A DNA stretch of 64,000 bases from Actinomadura rifamycini DSM 43936 (GCF_000425065.1 NZ_AULB01000031.1:1-64000); one strand, 5' to 3'. Positions 26,771 to 35,424 are shown, counted from the first letter of the stretch. Numbers and translations are program-made. The notes: generated by a model not told the origin, from the sequence alone.

Positions 26771-28111
26771 ATCGACGGCCCGTTCGAGGAGCTGTTCGTC
26801 ATGACGCTCGCCCGCGTCGGCTACGAGGACGTGATGTCCGCGTGGCCGCGGGGCGGCGCCGAGCGCTTCACCGGGCTCGTCCGGGAGGCGGCGCGCGCCG
26901 ACCCCGCGTGGACGGCCGCGTTCCTCGGCTGGCTCCGCGCCGCGACCCCGATGCGGTATCCGGCGCTGGCCGGCGCGGCGGCGTACGTCCGGGAGCGGCC
27001 GCCGCAGGGCCCCGGCGGCACGCCCCGGCAGGTGGTCGCGTCCGTGCTGCGGCACCCGCACGATCCGGGGCTGCTGCTCGGGCACTGGCTCCGGACCCAC
27101 GGCAGGCCGCTGCCCAAACCGCTGAAGCGGGGCATCGCCGACGCCGTCGCGCGCCTTTACGACGAGCGCGCCCTCGCCCTGTACGACACCGGCGGCCGCC
27201 ACCTGTCGGTCCCGTCGTTCCTGCGGTCCACGCTGACCGTGCGCGGCGGCCTCCCGGCGGCCCGCCCGCCGCGGTTCGGCGACGTGATCTCGCTCGTCCA
27301 CCCGCGGCCCCGGGACGCGGCCCAGGCCGAGGTGTTCCGGCTCGCGCTGCGCCGCCGCGCCCCCGGCTCCCCCGCCCGGTCGTGGCGGCAGGAGGCGGGC
27401 GCGCTGGGCCGCCGCCTCCGCCGGGACGACTGGGAGCGGCTCGTCCCGCGCATGGCGCTGCCCGACCTGCTGGACGGTTTGCGCCGGTTCGACGCCGCGG
27501 GGATCCCGTTCGACACCGCGATGGAGATCGCCGAACGCCTCGCCGACCCGGCCGAGGTGCGCGCGTCCGGGCTGCTGCCGCTGCGCTTCGCCGCCGCCCG
27601 GGACCGCGTCGCGGGCCGGCGCTGGGGGCCGGTCCTGGAGGAGGCCGCGGCCGTGAACCTGCCCGCCGTCCCCGCGATCCCCGGCCGCACCTTGATCGTG
27701 GCGGGCAACGATACGGCCGCGGGCGCCGTGTTCGCCCTCGCGCTCGCCCTGCGCTGCGCGTCCGCCGACGTGGTGAGCGGGCTGGGCGAGCCCCTCCCGG
27801 TCGTCCCCGGCGAGTCGCCGCTGCACGGCCGGCTGCGCTGGCCCGCCGCGGGCCTCGGCCCCCTGACGCGGTCGGACCCCGCGGCGGTCGCCCGCGCCCT
27901 CGACGGGCACGACCGCGTCGTGGCCGTCGAGTTCCACCGGACGGACGAGCTCGGCGCGGACGTCCCGGTGTACGCGTGGCTGAGCGACCACCGGCCCGAC
28001 CACGAGCAGCCGGACGAACCCGGCCGGATCGTCTTCCACGGCCTCTCCGACGCCGCGCTGGGCGTCGTCCCGCTGATCGAGGAGGCCCGGCGGGGCCGCT
28101 GGCCGTTCTAG
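26771..28111 (+). CDS. TROVE-domain (Ro60/Rsr-like) protein with degenerate vWA half
   Basis: The 446-residue product resembles Ro60-family proteins, ring-shaped HEAT-repeat proteins that bind misfolded RNA and Y RNA. Family-like blocks are PFEELFVMTLARVGYEDVM, ADPAWTAAFLGWLRAATPMRYPA, LPKPLKRGIADAVARLY and RFGDVISLVHPRPRDAAQ. The C-terminal 150 residues occupy the vWA position, but the metal site D-x-S-x-S is replaced by AGNDTAA, so cation binding is probably lost. The start is unusual: AAGGAG sits 7 nt before ATC 26771, with no in-frame ATG/GTG/TTG between GTG 26627 (no ribosome binding site) and ATG 26801 (which would cut the conserved FEELFV segment). It ends overlapping the convergent TetR gene. 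Confidence 0.72.
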   Translation: MDGPFEELFVMTLARVGYEDVMSAWPRGGAERFTGLVREAARADPAWTAAFLGWLRAATPMRYPALAGAAAYVRERPPQGPGGTPRQVVASVLRHPHDPGLLLGHWLRTHGRPLPKPLKRGIADAVARLYDERALALYDTGGRHLSVPSFLRSTLTVRGGLPAARPPRFGDVISLVHPRPRDAAQAEVFRLALRRRAPGSPARSWRQEAGALGRRLRRDDWERLVPRMALPDLLDGLRRFDAAGIPFDTAMEIAERLADPAEVRASGLLPLRFAAARDRVAGRRWGPVLEEAAAVNLPAVPAIPGRTLIVAGNDTAAGAVFALALALRCASADVVSGLGEPLPVVPGESPLHGRLRWPAAGLGPLTRSDPAAVARALDGHDRVVAVEFHRTDELGADVPVYAWLSDHRPDHEQPDEPGRIVFHGLSDAALGVVPLIEEARRGRWPF

Positions 28112-28668
28112 CCAGGGAACAGGTGGCCGATGATCGGCCCCGCCGCCGCGACCGGGTCGTCGCCCAGGTCCGCGGGCAGCGCGCCGCTCAGCCACAGGTC
28201 GGCGAAGCCGTGCACGATCGACCACGCGGCGAGCGCCGCGGAGCCGTCGGCGTCCCGGCCGCCGTCGGGGGCGGCGCCGCGCACGCCCCGGGTGAGGACG
28301 GCGTCGGCGCGGGCGCGCGCGGCGGCCAGTTCGGGGTCGTCCGTCCGGTAGAGCTGGGGGCGGAACATGACCGCGAAGTGCGCGGGGTGGTCGACGGCGA
28401 AGCGCACGTAGGCGAGGCCGGTGTCGTGCAGGTCGTCGCCCGCCGCCTCGAGCGCGTCGGCGAACCGCGCGTAGCCCTCGGCGGCCACGGCGGTCAGCAC
28501 GCCCGTCTTGTCGCCGAAGTGGTGGGCGGGGGCGGCGTGCGACACCCCCGCGCGGCGGGCCAGCTCGCGCAGGCTCCAGCCGGCCGGACCCGACTCGGCG
28601 ATCGCGGCGGCGGCCGCGTCCAGGACGGCGCGCCGCAGGTTCCCGTGGTGGTAGCTCGGCTGCTCGAT
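28108..28668 (-). CDS. TetR family regulator with apparent ATC start codon
   Basis: The 186-aa regulator reads, from ATC 28668, IEQPSYHHGNLRRAVLDAA and then LRELARRAGVSHAAPAHHFG, the standard TetR helix-turn-helix, with a C-terminal domain of the TetR_C_33/WHG type. The frame is closed by a TGA nine codons upstream of the ATC, and no ATG, GTG or TTG occurs before GTG 28545, which lies inside the helix-turn-helix. GGGAGGA precedes ATC at a 4-5 nt spacing, so ATC is the only reasonable start unless the base is an error. It is divergent from a DUF3291-like gene with two matching operators between. Confidence 0.85.
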   Translation of the reverse strand: MEQPSYHHGNLRRAVLDAAAAAIAESGPAGWSLRELARRAGVSHAAPAHHFGDKTGVLTAVAAEGYARFADALEAAGDDLHDTGLAYVRFAVDHPAHFAVMFRPQLYRTDDPELAAARARADAVLTRGVRGAAPDGGRDADGSAALAAWSIVHGFADLWLSGALPADLGDDPVAAAGPIIGHLFPG

Positions 28669-28698
28669 GGTGTCCTCCCTCGGTCGCCCCGATCATAT

Positions 28699-28747
28699 CT
28701 TGCCATTGACAAGTTCGCGTCGGCGAGGCAATCTAGCCAATGACTAG
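28699..28747. promoter_or_regulatory. Twin TetR operators over a consensus -35 box
   Basis: CTTGCCATTGACAAG (28699-28713) and CTAGCCAATGACTAG (28733-28747) share the pattern CTWGCCAWTGACWAG, a near-perfect dyad centred on the W; centres are 34 nt apart. TTGACA (28706-28711) lies within the first and a -10-like CAATCT/AATCTA begins just before the second, so both would block the plus-strand promoter. Confidence 0.8.
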
Positions 28748-28771
28748 ATTCGCTGCCGACGAGGAGGCACC

Positions 28772-29182
28772 ATGCCGACCCTTCCCTGGATCCCCCGCGA
28801 GGCCGCGGACCCGGACGCCGACGTGGTGGTGATGGCCTCCCGCTTCGAGGTCCGCTCACTCCGGCACGTCCCGGGCTTCTTCCTTGCCTCGCTGGCGCTG
28901 CTGCGGCAGGCCCGCACGGCGCCGGGGGCGCACGGGTTCACGCTCAAGGCCCAACTGGCGAAGCGGACGTTCTGGACGCTGTCCGCGTGGCGCGACGACG
29001 CGGCCCTGCGGGCCTACGCGGCCGCCGAACCGCACCGGTCCACCATGCGCCGCAAGCGCGCGGTGATGCGCGACTCGACGTTCGTGTTCTGGACCGTCCG
29101 GGGCTCGGAGCTACCCCTCACCTGGGCCGACGCACAACAACGCCTCGCCGCCGAGGCCCGGAATCCCCTGACCCGAACGTGA
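28772..29182 (+). CDS. DUF3291-like / monooxygenase-fold small protein
   Basis: This 136-residue protein has the look of a dimeric alpha+beta barrel (VVMASRFEVRSLRHVPGF, FWTLSAWRDDAALRAYAAAEPH), as in DUF3291 and antibiotic-biosynthesis-monooxygenase-like proteins. ATG 28772 follows GAGGAGG. It is the sole gene divergent from the TetR gene and is probably its regulated target. Enzymatic activity is uncertain: such folds include heme-degrading and quinone-forming monooxygenases as well as non-enzymatic members. Confidence 0.7.
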   Translation: MPTLPWIPREAADPDADVVVMASRFEVRSLRHVPGFFLASLALLRQARTAPGAHGFTLKAQLAKRTFWTLSAWRDDAALRAYAAAEPHRSTMRRKRAVMRDSTFVFWTVRGSELPLTWADAQQRLAAEARNPLTRT

Positions 29183-29334
29183 CACGCCGGCCCGCGACCC
29201 CACCATCCGTAGGGCACTTCACGGAGCCGGGCTCGCGCGCCGTCGTCATCGTCGACGGGCGCGGCTCTTCCGTAGGGGTTTCTCTGAGCTGGGTCGGATT
29301 TCTCCCGAGAACGAGCCGCGCCTGTCGCGCTTCC

Positions 29335-30663
29335 TCAGCTGATCGTGACAACGCGGGCCCAGTGCGGCGGGTTGTCCGGGGCGTAGTCGGGGTCGTCCTC
29401 GTCCACTGCGCTCGCTGGACGAGGAAAGAGGCCCACGACGGTGCGGCAGGGGGGCTGCTCGGCGGGCCAGGGCGTCTGGCCGTCCGTCAGGGCGACGATC
29501 ACGTCCGGGCGGGGCCGCAGGCGGAGCGCCCGGGTGAAACCCGAGCGCAGATCCGTTCCGCCGCCGCCGATCAGCTCGAGGTGCTCGGCTCGGCAGAGCG
29601 GGACGGCGACCCCGGCCGCCGCGTCGCAGGAGATCACCGACACCAGGTCGCGGCGCCCGCCCACCGCCCGCGAGATCGCCGCGACCTCCAGCAGCGCGCT
29701 GCCCAGTTCGGCGTCGCTGACCGATCCGGATGTGTCGATCACCACGCAGACCCGGGGCGGGATACGGCGCAGGCTCGGCAGGAGCACACCGGGGACGGCG
29801 GCCGCGCGCCGGGACGGGCGCCGGTAGCTGTGGTCCTCTCCTGCCCCGGGGGCTCCCGCTGCCGAGCGGACCGCCGCCCCCAGCAACCGCCGCCACGGCT
29901 GGGGCGGGTGGAACGCCTCGTCTGCCCAGCGGCGCCAGCCTTCCGGTGCGTCGCCCGGCCGACCCTTGATTCCCTCGGCGACCCGAAAGCGCACCGCGTC
30001 CCGCTGCTGCCTGCTCAGGCCGTGCGCCCCGTCGGGCCCCAGCTCCCACGGACGGTCCTGTCCGTCGGCCCCGCTGCCGCAGTCCAGCCAGGCCAGGTCC
30101 GGCGTGAGCCCGGACAGGGAGGTCGTCCGCAGGTACTCCTCCATGAGCATCCCGGCGGGCAGCCTCAGCATCGACGGCAGGACCGCTCCGGCGGGCCGGG
30201 GAAGACCGTCACCGTAGATGTCGTCGTTGATCTCGAAGTCGGCGGCGATGTTCCGCCGCAGCCGCTCGCCCGGCCCGTTCTCCCCGTGCTCTCTCGCGTA
30301 CCGGTCTCCCCGTTCGTGATGGTCTCGCAGCAGATGGGAGACCTCGTGCACCCAGACGCCCGCCAGCTCCTCCACCGGGGTGCGCGCGACGAAGCCGGGG
30401 GAGGCATAGCAGCGCCAGTGCGCGTCCACCGCCATCGTCGGCACTGAACGGTCCTCCACGACGTGCAGCGCGAAGAGCGCGCTCGCCAGATAGGGACGAA
30501 CCTTGACCGCGTGCAGTCGCGCGGCCAGCAACTTCTCCAGGTCCAGCGGAAGGCCGGGCGGTCCGTACGGCTCGCCGGAGGCGGCCGGGCGCGTCGGAAC
30601 GGCGGCCCGCGCTCGGCGCGGCGGTGCGGGCCGGGCCATCGGAACCTTCGGTGCTCTCGTCAC
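29335..30663 (-). CDS. DUF2201-type putative metallopeptidase with C-terminal vWA domain
   Basis: The 442-aa protein couples an N-terminal zinc-peptidase-like domain (HEVSH at 106-110, followed by LLRDHHERGD) to a C-terminal vWA-like domain with an intact metal site: Asp310, Ser312 and Ser314 in IDTSGSVSD, a Thr in GGGGTDLRSG and Asp in ALTDGQTPW. The combination is the DUF2201 architecture. Its ATG overlaps the stop of the MoxR ATPase gene as ATGA, so the two are co-translated and very likely act together, as MoxR ATPases do with vWA partners. The substrate is unknown. An Ala/Pro-rich tail precedes the peptidase domain. Confidence 0.85.
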   Translation of the reverse strand: MTRAPKVPMARPAPPRRARAAVPTRPAASGEPYGPPGLPLDLEKLLAARLHAVKVRPYLASALFALHVVEDRSVPTMAVDAHWRCYASPGFVARTPVEELAGVWVHEVSHLLRDHHERGDRYAREHGENGPGERLRRNIAADFEINDDIYGDGLPRPAGAVLPSMLRLPAGMLMEEYLRTTSLSGLTPDLAWLDCGSGADGQDRPWELGPDGAHGLSRQQRDAVRFRVAEGIKGRPGDAPEGWRRWADEAFHPPQPWRRLLGAAVRSAAGAPGAGEDHSYRRPSRRAAAVPGVLLPSLRRIPPRVCVVIDTSGSVSDAELGSALLEVAAISRAVGGRRDLVSVISCDAAAGVAVPLCRAEHLELIGGGGTDLRSGFTRALRLRPRPDVIVALTDGQTPWPAEQPPCRTVVGLFPRPASAVDEDDPDYAPDNPPHWARVVTIS

Positions 30664-31955
30664 CGGCCCACCCGGGCCGCGGGCTCGGCGCCGGCCGCCC
30701 CCGCGGCCCGCAGTACCGACTGATCCGCCCGCCGGGCGAGGCCGATCACTCCGGCCAGCCGCTCCACCGACTCCGGCACCTCCCAGTCGTCACGCCGCAG
30801 CGAGGCCAAGACCTTCGCCGGGGCGACCAGCAGGTCCGCGGCACCGGTCTCCAGCGCCCGGACCAGGACCATCCAGCCCGCCTCCCAGCGCTCCCGCTGC
30901 GGCCGTGCGCCCACGGCGGCCACCACCGCCTCCAGAGTCGCCTGACGCAGGTCTCCCCGCATCGGCAGCTCGGCGGACGCGGGATCGGCGAGCAGCGTCT
31001 CGGGGTCCGGCAGGTCCATCCGGTCCAGATGGGCAAGAAGTTCGAGCCCCGGCCCGTCCCCCACCGCGCCCCGTACCAGCGCCGCCAGCACCTCCCGAGA
31101 GACCGACGCCGCCGTACCGAAGGCCAGGAGTGTCAGCGCGGCTTCCCAGCTCCGGGGCGACGGCCAGGCACCGCCGCGCCGTGTCTCGGTGCTCGGGAGC
31201 CGGTGGATCAGTGTCGGCCGTGCCTGCAGGAATCCGCAGACCGCCCGCCGGGCGTAGGCCACCGCCTCCGGCAGCTTCTCCGGTACCAGCCGGGGCAGTC
31301 GCGCCCGGGGCCAGACCCCGCCGAGCCCGCGCACCACGGTGTCCCTGTCGTGGACCCAGTACAGGTGCACGAACCGATTGGCCAGCGGCGGGCTCAGCTC
31401 CCATCCGTCCGCTGCCGATGCGCGCGGGTTGGCGGCGGCCACGATCCGTACCGCCGGCGGCAGTTGCAACGCACCGACCCTCCGCTCCAGGACGACCCTG
31501 AGCAGCGCGGCCTGGACGGCCGGAGTGGCGGTGGAGAGTTCGTCCAGGAAGAGCAGTCCCCGTCCGGCACGGACGAGGTCCACTGCCCACTGCGGCGGCG
31601 CCATGGGCACTCCTTGCGTCGCCGCATCATCGCCGACGATGGGCAGCCCGGAGAAGTCCGTCGGTTCGTGGACGCTGGCGATCACGGTCGTCAGCGGCAG
31701 GTCGAGCGAGGCGGCGAGCTGCGTCAGCGCCGCGGTCTTGCCGATGCCCGGTTCGCCCCACAGCAGCACGGGCAGGTCGGCCGCCACGGCCAGGGTGAGC
31801 GCTTCGAGCTGCTCGTCGGGGCGCGGCTCGCTTGCGGTGGTTCGCAGCAGGGCCAACAGGTCGTCGGCGAGAGCGAGTTGCGGGTCGGTTCCGGACGCGC
31901 CGGCGGACGTCCCGGTCGTCGGGACCGATGCGGACGGAAGGGCACTGGAGATCAT
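30660..31955 (-). CDS. MoxR-family AAA+ ATPase
   Basis: A 431-residue AAA+ protein with Walker A GEPGIGKT at 67-74, Walker B GLLFLDE at 132-138, sensor-1-like AAANPR and an arginine-containing PPLANRF block, all MoxR features. These ATPases remodel or load metal into partner complexes together with vWA proteins. ATG 31955 follows AGGTG at 6 nt. It sits in the middle of a three-gene unit: an unknown protein 91 nt upstream and the metallopeptidase-vWA protein overlapping downstream. Confidence 0.88.
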   Translation of the reverse strand: MISSALPSASVPTTGTSAGASGTDPQLALADDLLALLRTTASEPRPDEQLEALTLAVAADLPVLLWGEPGIGKTAALTQLAASLDLPLTTVIASVHEPTDFSGLPIVGDDAATQGVPMAPPQWAVDLVRAGRGLLFLDELSTATPAVQAALLRVVLERRVGALQLPPAVRIVAAANPRASAADGWELSPPLANRFVHLYWVHDRDTVVRGLGGVWPRARLPRLVPEKLPEAVAYARRAVCGFLQARPTLIHRLPSTETRRGGAWPSPRSWEAALTLLAFGTAASVSREVLAALVRGAVGDGPGLELLAHLDRMDLPDPETLLADPASAELPMRGDLRQATLEAVVAAVGARPQRERWEAGWMVLVRALETGAADLLVAPAKVLASLRRDDWEVPESVERLAGVIGLARRADQSVLRAAGAAGAEPAARVGR

Positions 31956-32046
31956 GGGCTTCACCTGGGGGTAGTCGAAATGGACGGCATGGCCGCAGGA
32001 CGGTGGAGCCGGCCCGTGCGGAATTCGTGCTGCGAGCGCGGGACGG

Positions 32047-33456
32047 TCAGCTTGCCCGTGCTCGACTGGTGCGGGAGCGCGCCCGACCGCGCCGTGGGGG
32101 GCGCGTCGCGGGAGGGTGCGCGGGGCGCAGGCCGGAGCGGAAGAGTCCGTGGTCGAGGCGGCGGGCCGCGGCGGACTCCAGCGCCTCTCGCAGGGGCCCG
32201 TCGCGCAGGACCGCACCCGACCCGAGCAGGCCCTCGACCACGGCCAGCGCCCCGGAGACATCGCCGTGGCCGAGCCGCTCCCGGACGGCGGGGAGTGCCT
32301 GCGGGTCGCGGTGCACCGCGTCGATCGCGCGAAGGCACGGCAGCGCGGGGCCACCGAGTGCCACCAGCAGCTCTTCCCTGCGCAGTTGCGCCGGGTCGTG
32401 GTCGACCGCCGTCAGCACCCCGTCCCGCAGCGCGATCCGGTGGACCTCGCCCCGGCACTCCACTCTGTGGGGGTCGCCGGGCTGTTGCCCAGGCCCGGGC
32501 GCGGGTTCTGCTCCGGACGCCGACAACGCCTTGGCCACAAGCGGATGCAGCCGATCGGCGGCGACCAGCCCGGCCCGCAGCAACGCCAGATCCGGAAGGA
32601 CCCGGGCCGACGCCTCCGGGAGCACCGGCAGTGCCGCGACCACCTGGGGCGGCGGCGCCTCCCGAAGCGGCCGGAACGTCGGGACGTGGTGGTCGTCGGG
32701 GGCGACGAGTTCGAACGCCCTGCGGTCCCGTGCGCCGAACCGCACGGTGAAAACCCCGCCGGAGTCGCCCTCCGCCCCCAGCAACAGCTCGGCCTCGGCG
32801 GCCCACCGCGCCGACGCCCACGAAAGATCATCGGCCTCGGAGGGAACGGGCCGGACCGGCCCTTTCAGCCAGTCGAGCGGGTCGGGCCGGTCGGGGGGAG
32901 CCGGGACCGGCGCGATGTCGGCACCGCAGCGCGACGCCAGTTCGCCGCATCGACTGGAGTCCCACAGATGCCGGTGCAGGTCGAGCCGGAAACGCCGGGC
33001 GGGATGCGGGTGCGGGTGACGGCCCGGTGCGTCGTCGCCGTGCTCGTCCCAGAGGGCCAAGGACATCCGCTGGCCGGCGTCCGCCCAAGCCGGCGGTGTC
33101 CGCACCACCAACTGCAACGGCGTGGTGCCGGAGCGGCCATAACGGCTGAGGGAGATGGTCAGGCCGGGCCGGATCCGCCCGTGGGGAGCGACGCGGGGCA
33201 TGTGCCAGCGAAGCAGATCCGGCGCCAGCCGACGCAGATCCGCTTTAAGGCGGGTGACGAACTCGGTGCCGTAGCGGTCGCGTACGGCGCGCAGATCGAA
33301 ATCGATGTCGATCCGAGCGGAGGCGCAGGCCCCCGCCCAGTCACCGACCGCACGCCGTGCGGTCGCAGTCTCGATCATGGACAGTGGCACGGCGTACTCA
33401 CGCACGCGCTGCCACATCAGCAGACGGGCCGGAATGTTCGCGAGGTGCGGTGCCAT
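32047..33456 (-). CDS. Unknown protein of the MoxR/vWA unit
   Basis: I do not recognise this 469-residue protein. It has no signal peptide or membrane segment. The N-terminal 130 residues are helical and aromatic-rich (LLMWQRVREYAVPLSMIETATARR), the centre is rich in Pro, Trp and His, and the C-terminus is an Arg-rich tail. ATG 33456 follows AAGGTGAG. The GTG at 33462 is possible but too close to the ribosome binding site. It is the first gene of the unit with the MoxR ATPase and the DUF2201 protein, so a substrate-recognition or scaffold role is a reasonable guess and nothing more. Confidence 0.65.
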   Translation of the reverse strand: MAPHLANIPARLLMWQRVREYAVPLSMIETATARRAVGDWAGACASARIDIDFDLRAVRDRYGTEFVTRLKADLRRLAPDLLRWHMPRVAPHGRIRPGLTISLSRYGRSGTTPLQLVVRTPPAWADAGQRMSLALWDEHGDDAPGRHPHPHPARRFRLDLHRHLWDSSRCGELASRCGADIAPVPAPPDRPDPLDWLKGPVRPVPSEADDLSWASARWAAEAELLLGAEGDSGGVFTVRFGARDRRAFELVAPDDHHVPTFRPLREAPPPQVVAALPVLPEASARVLPDLALLRAGLVAADRLHPLVAKALSASGAEPAPGPGQQPGDPHRVECRGEVHRIALRDGVLTAVDHDPAQLRREELLVALGGPALPCLRAIDAVHRDPQALPAVRERLGHGDVSGALAVVEGLLGSGAVLRDGPLREALESAAARRLDHGLFRSGLRPAHPPATRPPRRGRARSRTSRARAS

Positions 33457-33662
33457 CAGCACTCACCTTGCGCGAACGATCCCCCCGATCTGTACGAGGA
33501 GTTGTTCTTCATCCCGGACATCATAAGCACCTGGAGACGGATCTGTCAGTCCGGCCACTGCTCGATCAACTCCAACCCGCAAGGCCACCGCCCAGAGCGC
33601 CGTGCTGATATGACGATCGTGCCGGCTCGTCCAAGACACAGCCGACGCCAGGACAACCACGC

Positions 33663-34610
33663 CTACACCGTCGGCGCGGTGTGCGCACCCCGATGTGCGG
33701 CGTCCCGGAATTGTTTGGGCGAGGAGCCGACCACACGGCGAAACGCGGTGCTGAAGGCACTCTCGGATGCATAGCCGGTCGCGAAGGCGAGTTCGGAGAT
33801 CGATCGAGTGCCGCGGCGCAGGGCATCGCGGGCAAGGCTCATCCGCCACTCGATCAAGTACTCCAGCGGGGCGGTTCCGACCTGGTTCTTGAAGGACGCG
33901 GCGAACGCCGAGCGTGACATGCGGGCGATCTTTGCGAGTTCGTTGAGCGTCCAGCGGTGCGCCACGTCCGCGTGCATGGCGCGAAGTGCGGCACCGATGC
34001 CGTCGTCGTTGAGCGCCCCCAACCAGCCTGTGGGCCGACCGGCCTGGTCGGCGTGGGCGCGCAGCATGTGGACGAACAAGATCTGCGCAAGATGGTCCAG
34101 GACCAGAGAGCCGCCGACGGCGGTGGTCTCCACCTCGGTGACCAGCAGTTCGCTCAGGTGTCCGAGCAGTTTTCCCCGGGGGTCCGCGGCTTGGACGTGC
34201 ACGAGGGGCGGCAGGACATCGAGCAGGATCGAGGCGTTCGCGTCGTCGAACCGGAAGTGCCCACTGCACAGGAAAGCGTCTTCCTCGGCTTCGGGTCCGA
34301 TCCGCACGATGCCGTTCGCGGCGCCGTCCCACAACGACTTCGCGGTGCGCGGTCGGGCGGTGAGCGCACTGGCCAGCACGTAGGGGGGAGGGTTGCCCAG
34401 CAGGTAGAAGTCGCCCTCTCTCAGTAGCACGGGCTCGTGCCCTTCGAGGGCCAGCCAGCATTCGCCGCGGACGACGACGCCGAGTTTGACGTGCGGGAAC
34501 GGATCGAAACGCACCGCCCACGACCCGGCGGCGTGGAGGCCGGCTTCGACCACGGTGCGGGGACGCAGGAGACCGATGGCATCAGCGATCGGATCGTCGG
34601 AGCCGAGCAC
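33663..34610 (-). CDS. AraC family regulator with N-terminal cupin domain
   Basis: The 315-aa regulator has an AraC N-terminal cupin (cupin_6-like; WAVRFDPFPHVKLGVVVRGECWLAL) and two C-terminal helix-turn-helix motifs (WTLNELAKIARMSRSAFAASFK and SISELAFATGYASESAFSTAFRRVVG). GTG 34610 is chosen because AAGGAGG lies 5 nt upstream and the usual DPIADAIGLLRPRTVV block follows; the frame remains open further up into the divergent gene. It faces an SDR gene 82 nt away and probably controls it. Third-position GC is visibly lower here than in neighbouring genes. Confidence 0.87.
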   Translation of the reverse strand: MLGSDDPIADAIGLLRPRTVVEAGLHAAGSWAVRFDPFPHVKLGVVVRGECWLALEGHEPVLLREGDFYLLGNPPPYVLASALTARPRTAKSLWDGAANGIVRIGPEAEEDAFLCSGHFRFDDANASILLDVLPPLVHVQAADPRGKLLGHLSELLVTEVETTAVGGSLVLDHLAQILFVHMLRAHADQAGRPTGWLGALNDDGIGAALRAMHADVAHRWTLNELAKIARMSRSAFAASFKNQVGTAPLEYLIEWRMSLARDALRRGTRSISELAFATGYASESAFSTAFRRVVGSSPKQFRDAAHRGAHTAPTV

Positions 34611-34692
34611 CCACCCCTCCTTGGACGATGCGTAAAGAATCGGAGACTTGACGTGATGGATCGTACCGCCCTGGTCCGGCAGTATCGAGGCC

Positions 34693-35424
34693 GTGAACAT
34701 CGCTGAGCGGACGGCGCTCGTCACGGGCGCCAACAAGGGCATTGGATTCGAGACAGCGCGGCAGCTCGCGCAGCTGGGCTTCACCGTCTGGCTGGGGTGC
34801 CGCGACCAGGGGCGCGGCGAAGCAGCGGCGAAGGGACTCGCCGACGACGGGGACGTTCGGCTCGTCAGTCTCGATGTGACCGACACGGAAAGCGTCAGGG
34901 CCGCTGCGGCGCGCATCGGCGATGAAACCGGCGCGCTGGACGTGCTGGTCAACAACGCAGGTGTCGCGATCGGGGAAGGAGAGGGCCTTCCCAGTACCGT
35001 GCAGCTGGAAACGATTCAGCGCACGTTCGAGGTGAACTTCTACGGGGCGCTGCGCGTCACGCAGGCATTCCTGCCGCTCGTACGGAGAGCGCGGGCCGGG
35101 CGCATCGTGAATGTGAGCAGCACGATGGGCTCCATCACCACGCTCGTATCTCCGAACACTCCGCTGGGACGGTTTCCGGCCTTCGCCTACCCCGCCTCGA
35201 AGACCCTCCTCAACGCGCTCACCGGATGGTTCGCCGTCGAACTCGACGACACACCGATCAAAATCAACTCGGTGTGCCCCGGATACAACGCCACCGATCT
35301 GAACAACAATCTCGGAACGCAGCATCCGGCAGAGGGCGCGAAGGTCGTCGTGCGCGCCGCCACGCTCCCCGCGGACGGTCCCAGCGGCGGCTTCTTCGAC
35401 GTGAACGGTCCCGTGCTCTGGTGA
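34693..35424 (+). CDS. SDR family oxidoreductase, carbonyl-reductase-like
   Basis: A 243-residue short-chain dehydrogenase with TGANKGIG near the N-terminus, NNAG, the catalytic Ser in IVNVSSTMGS, and YPASK. The TGANKGIGFETARQLAQLG block resembles carbonyl-reductase-like SDRs. GTG 34693 is the likely start; an ATG at 34698 on the other strand belongs to no supported gene. It is divergent from the cupin-AraC regulator and shares its less GC-rich codon use. The substrate is unknown. Confidence 0.85.
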   Translation: MNIAERTALVTGANKGIGFETARQLAQLGFTVWLGCRDQGRGEAAAKGLADDGDVRLVSLDVTDTESVRAAAARIGDETGALDVLVNNAGVAIGEGEGLPSTVQLETIQRTFEVNFYGALRVTQAFLPLVRRARAGRIVNVSSTMGSITTLVSPNTPLGRFPAFAYPASKTLLNALTGWFAVELDDTPIKINSVCPGYNATDLNNNLGTQHPAEGAKVVVRAATLPADGPSGGFFDVNGPVLW

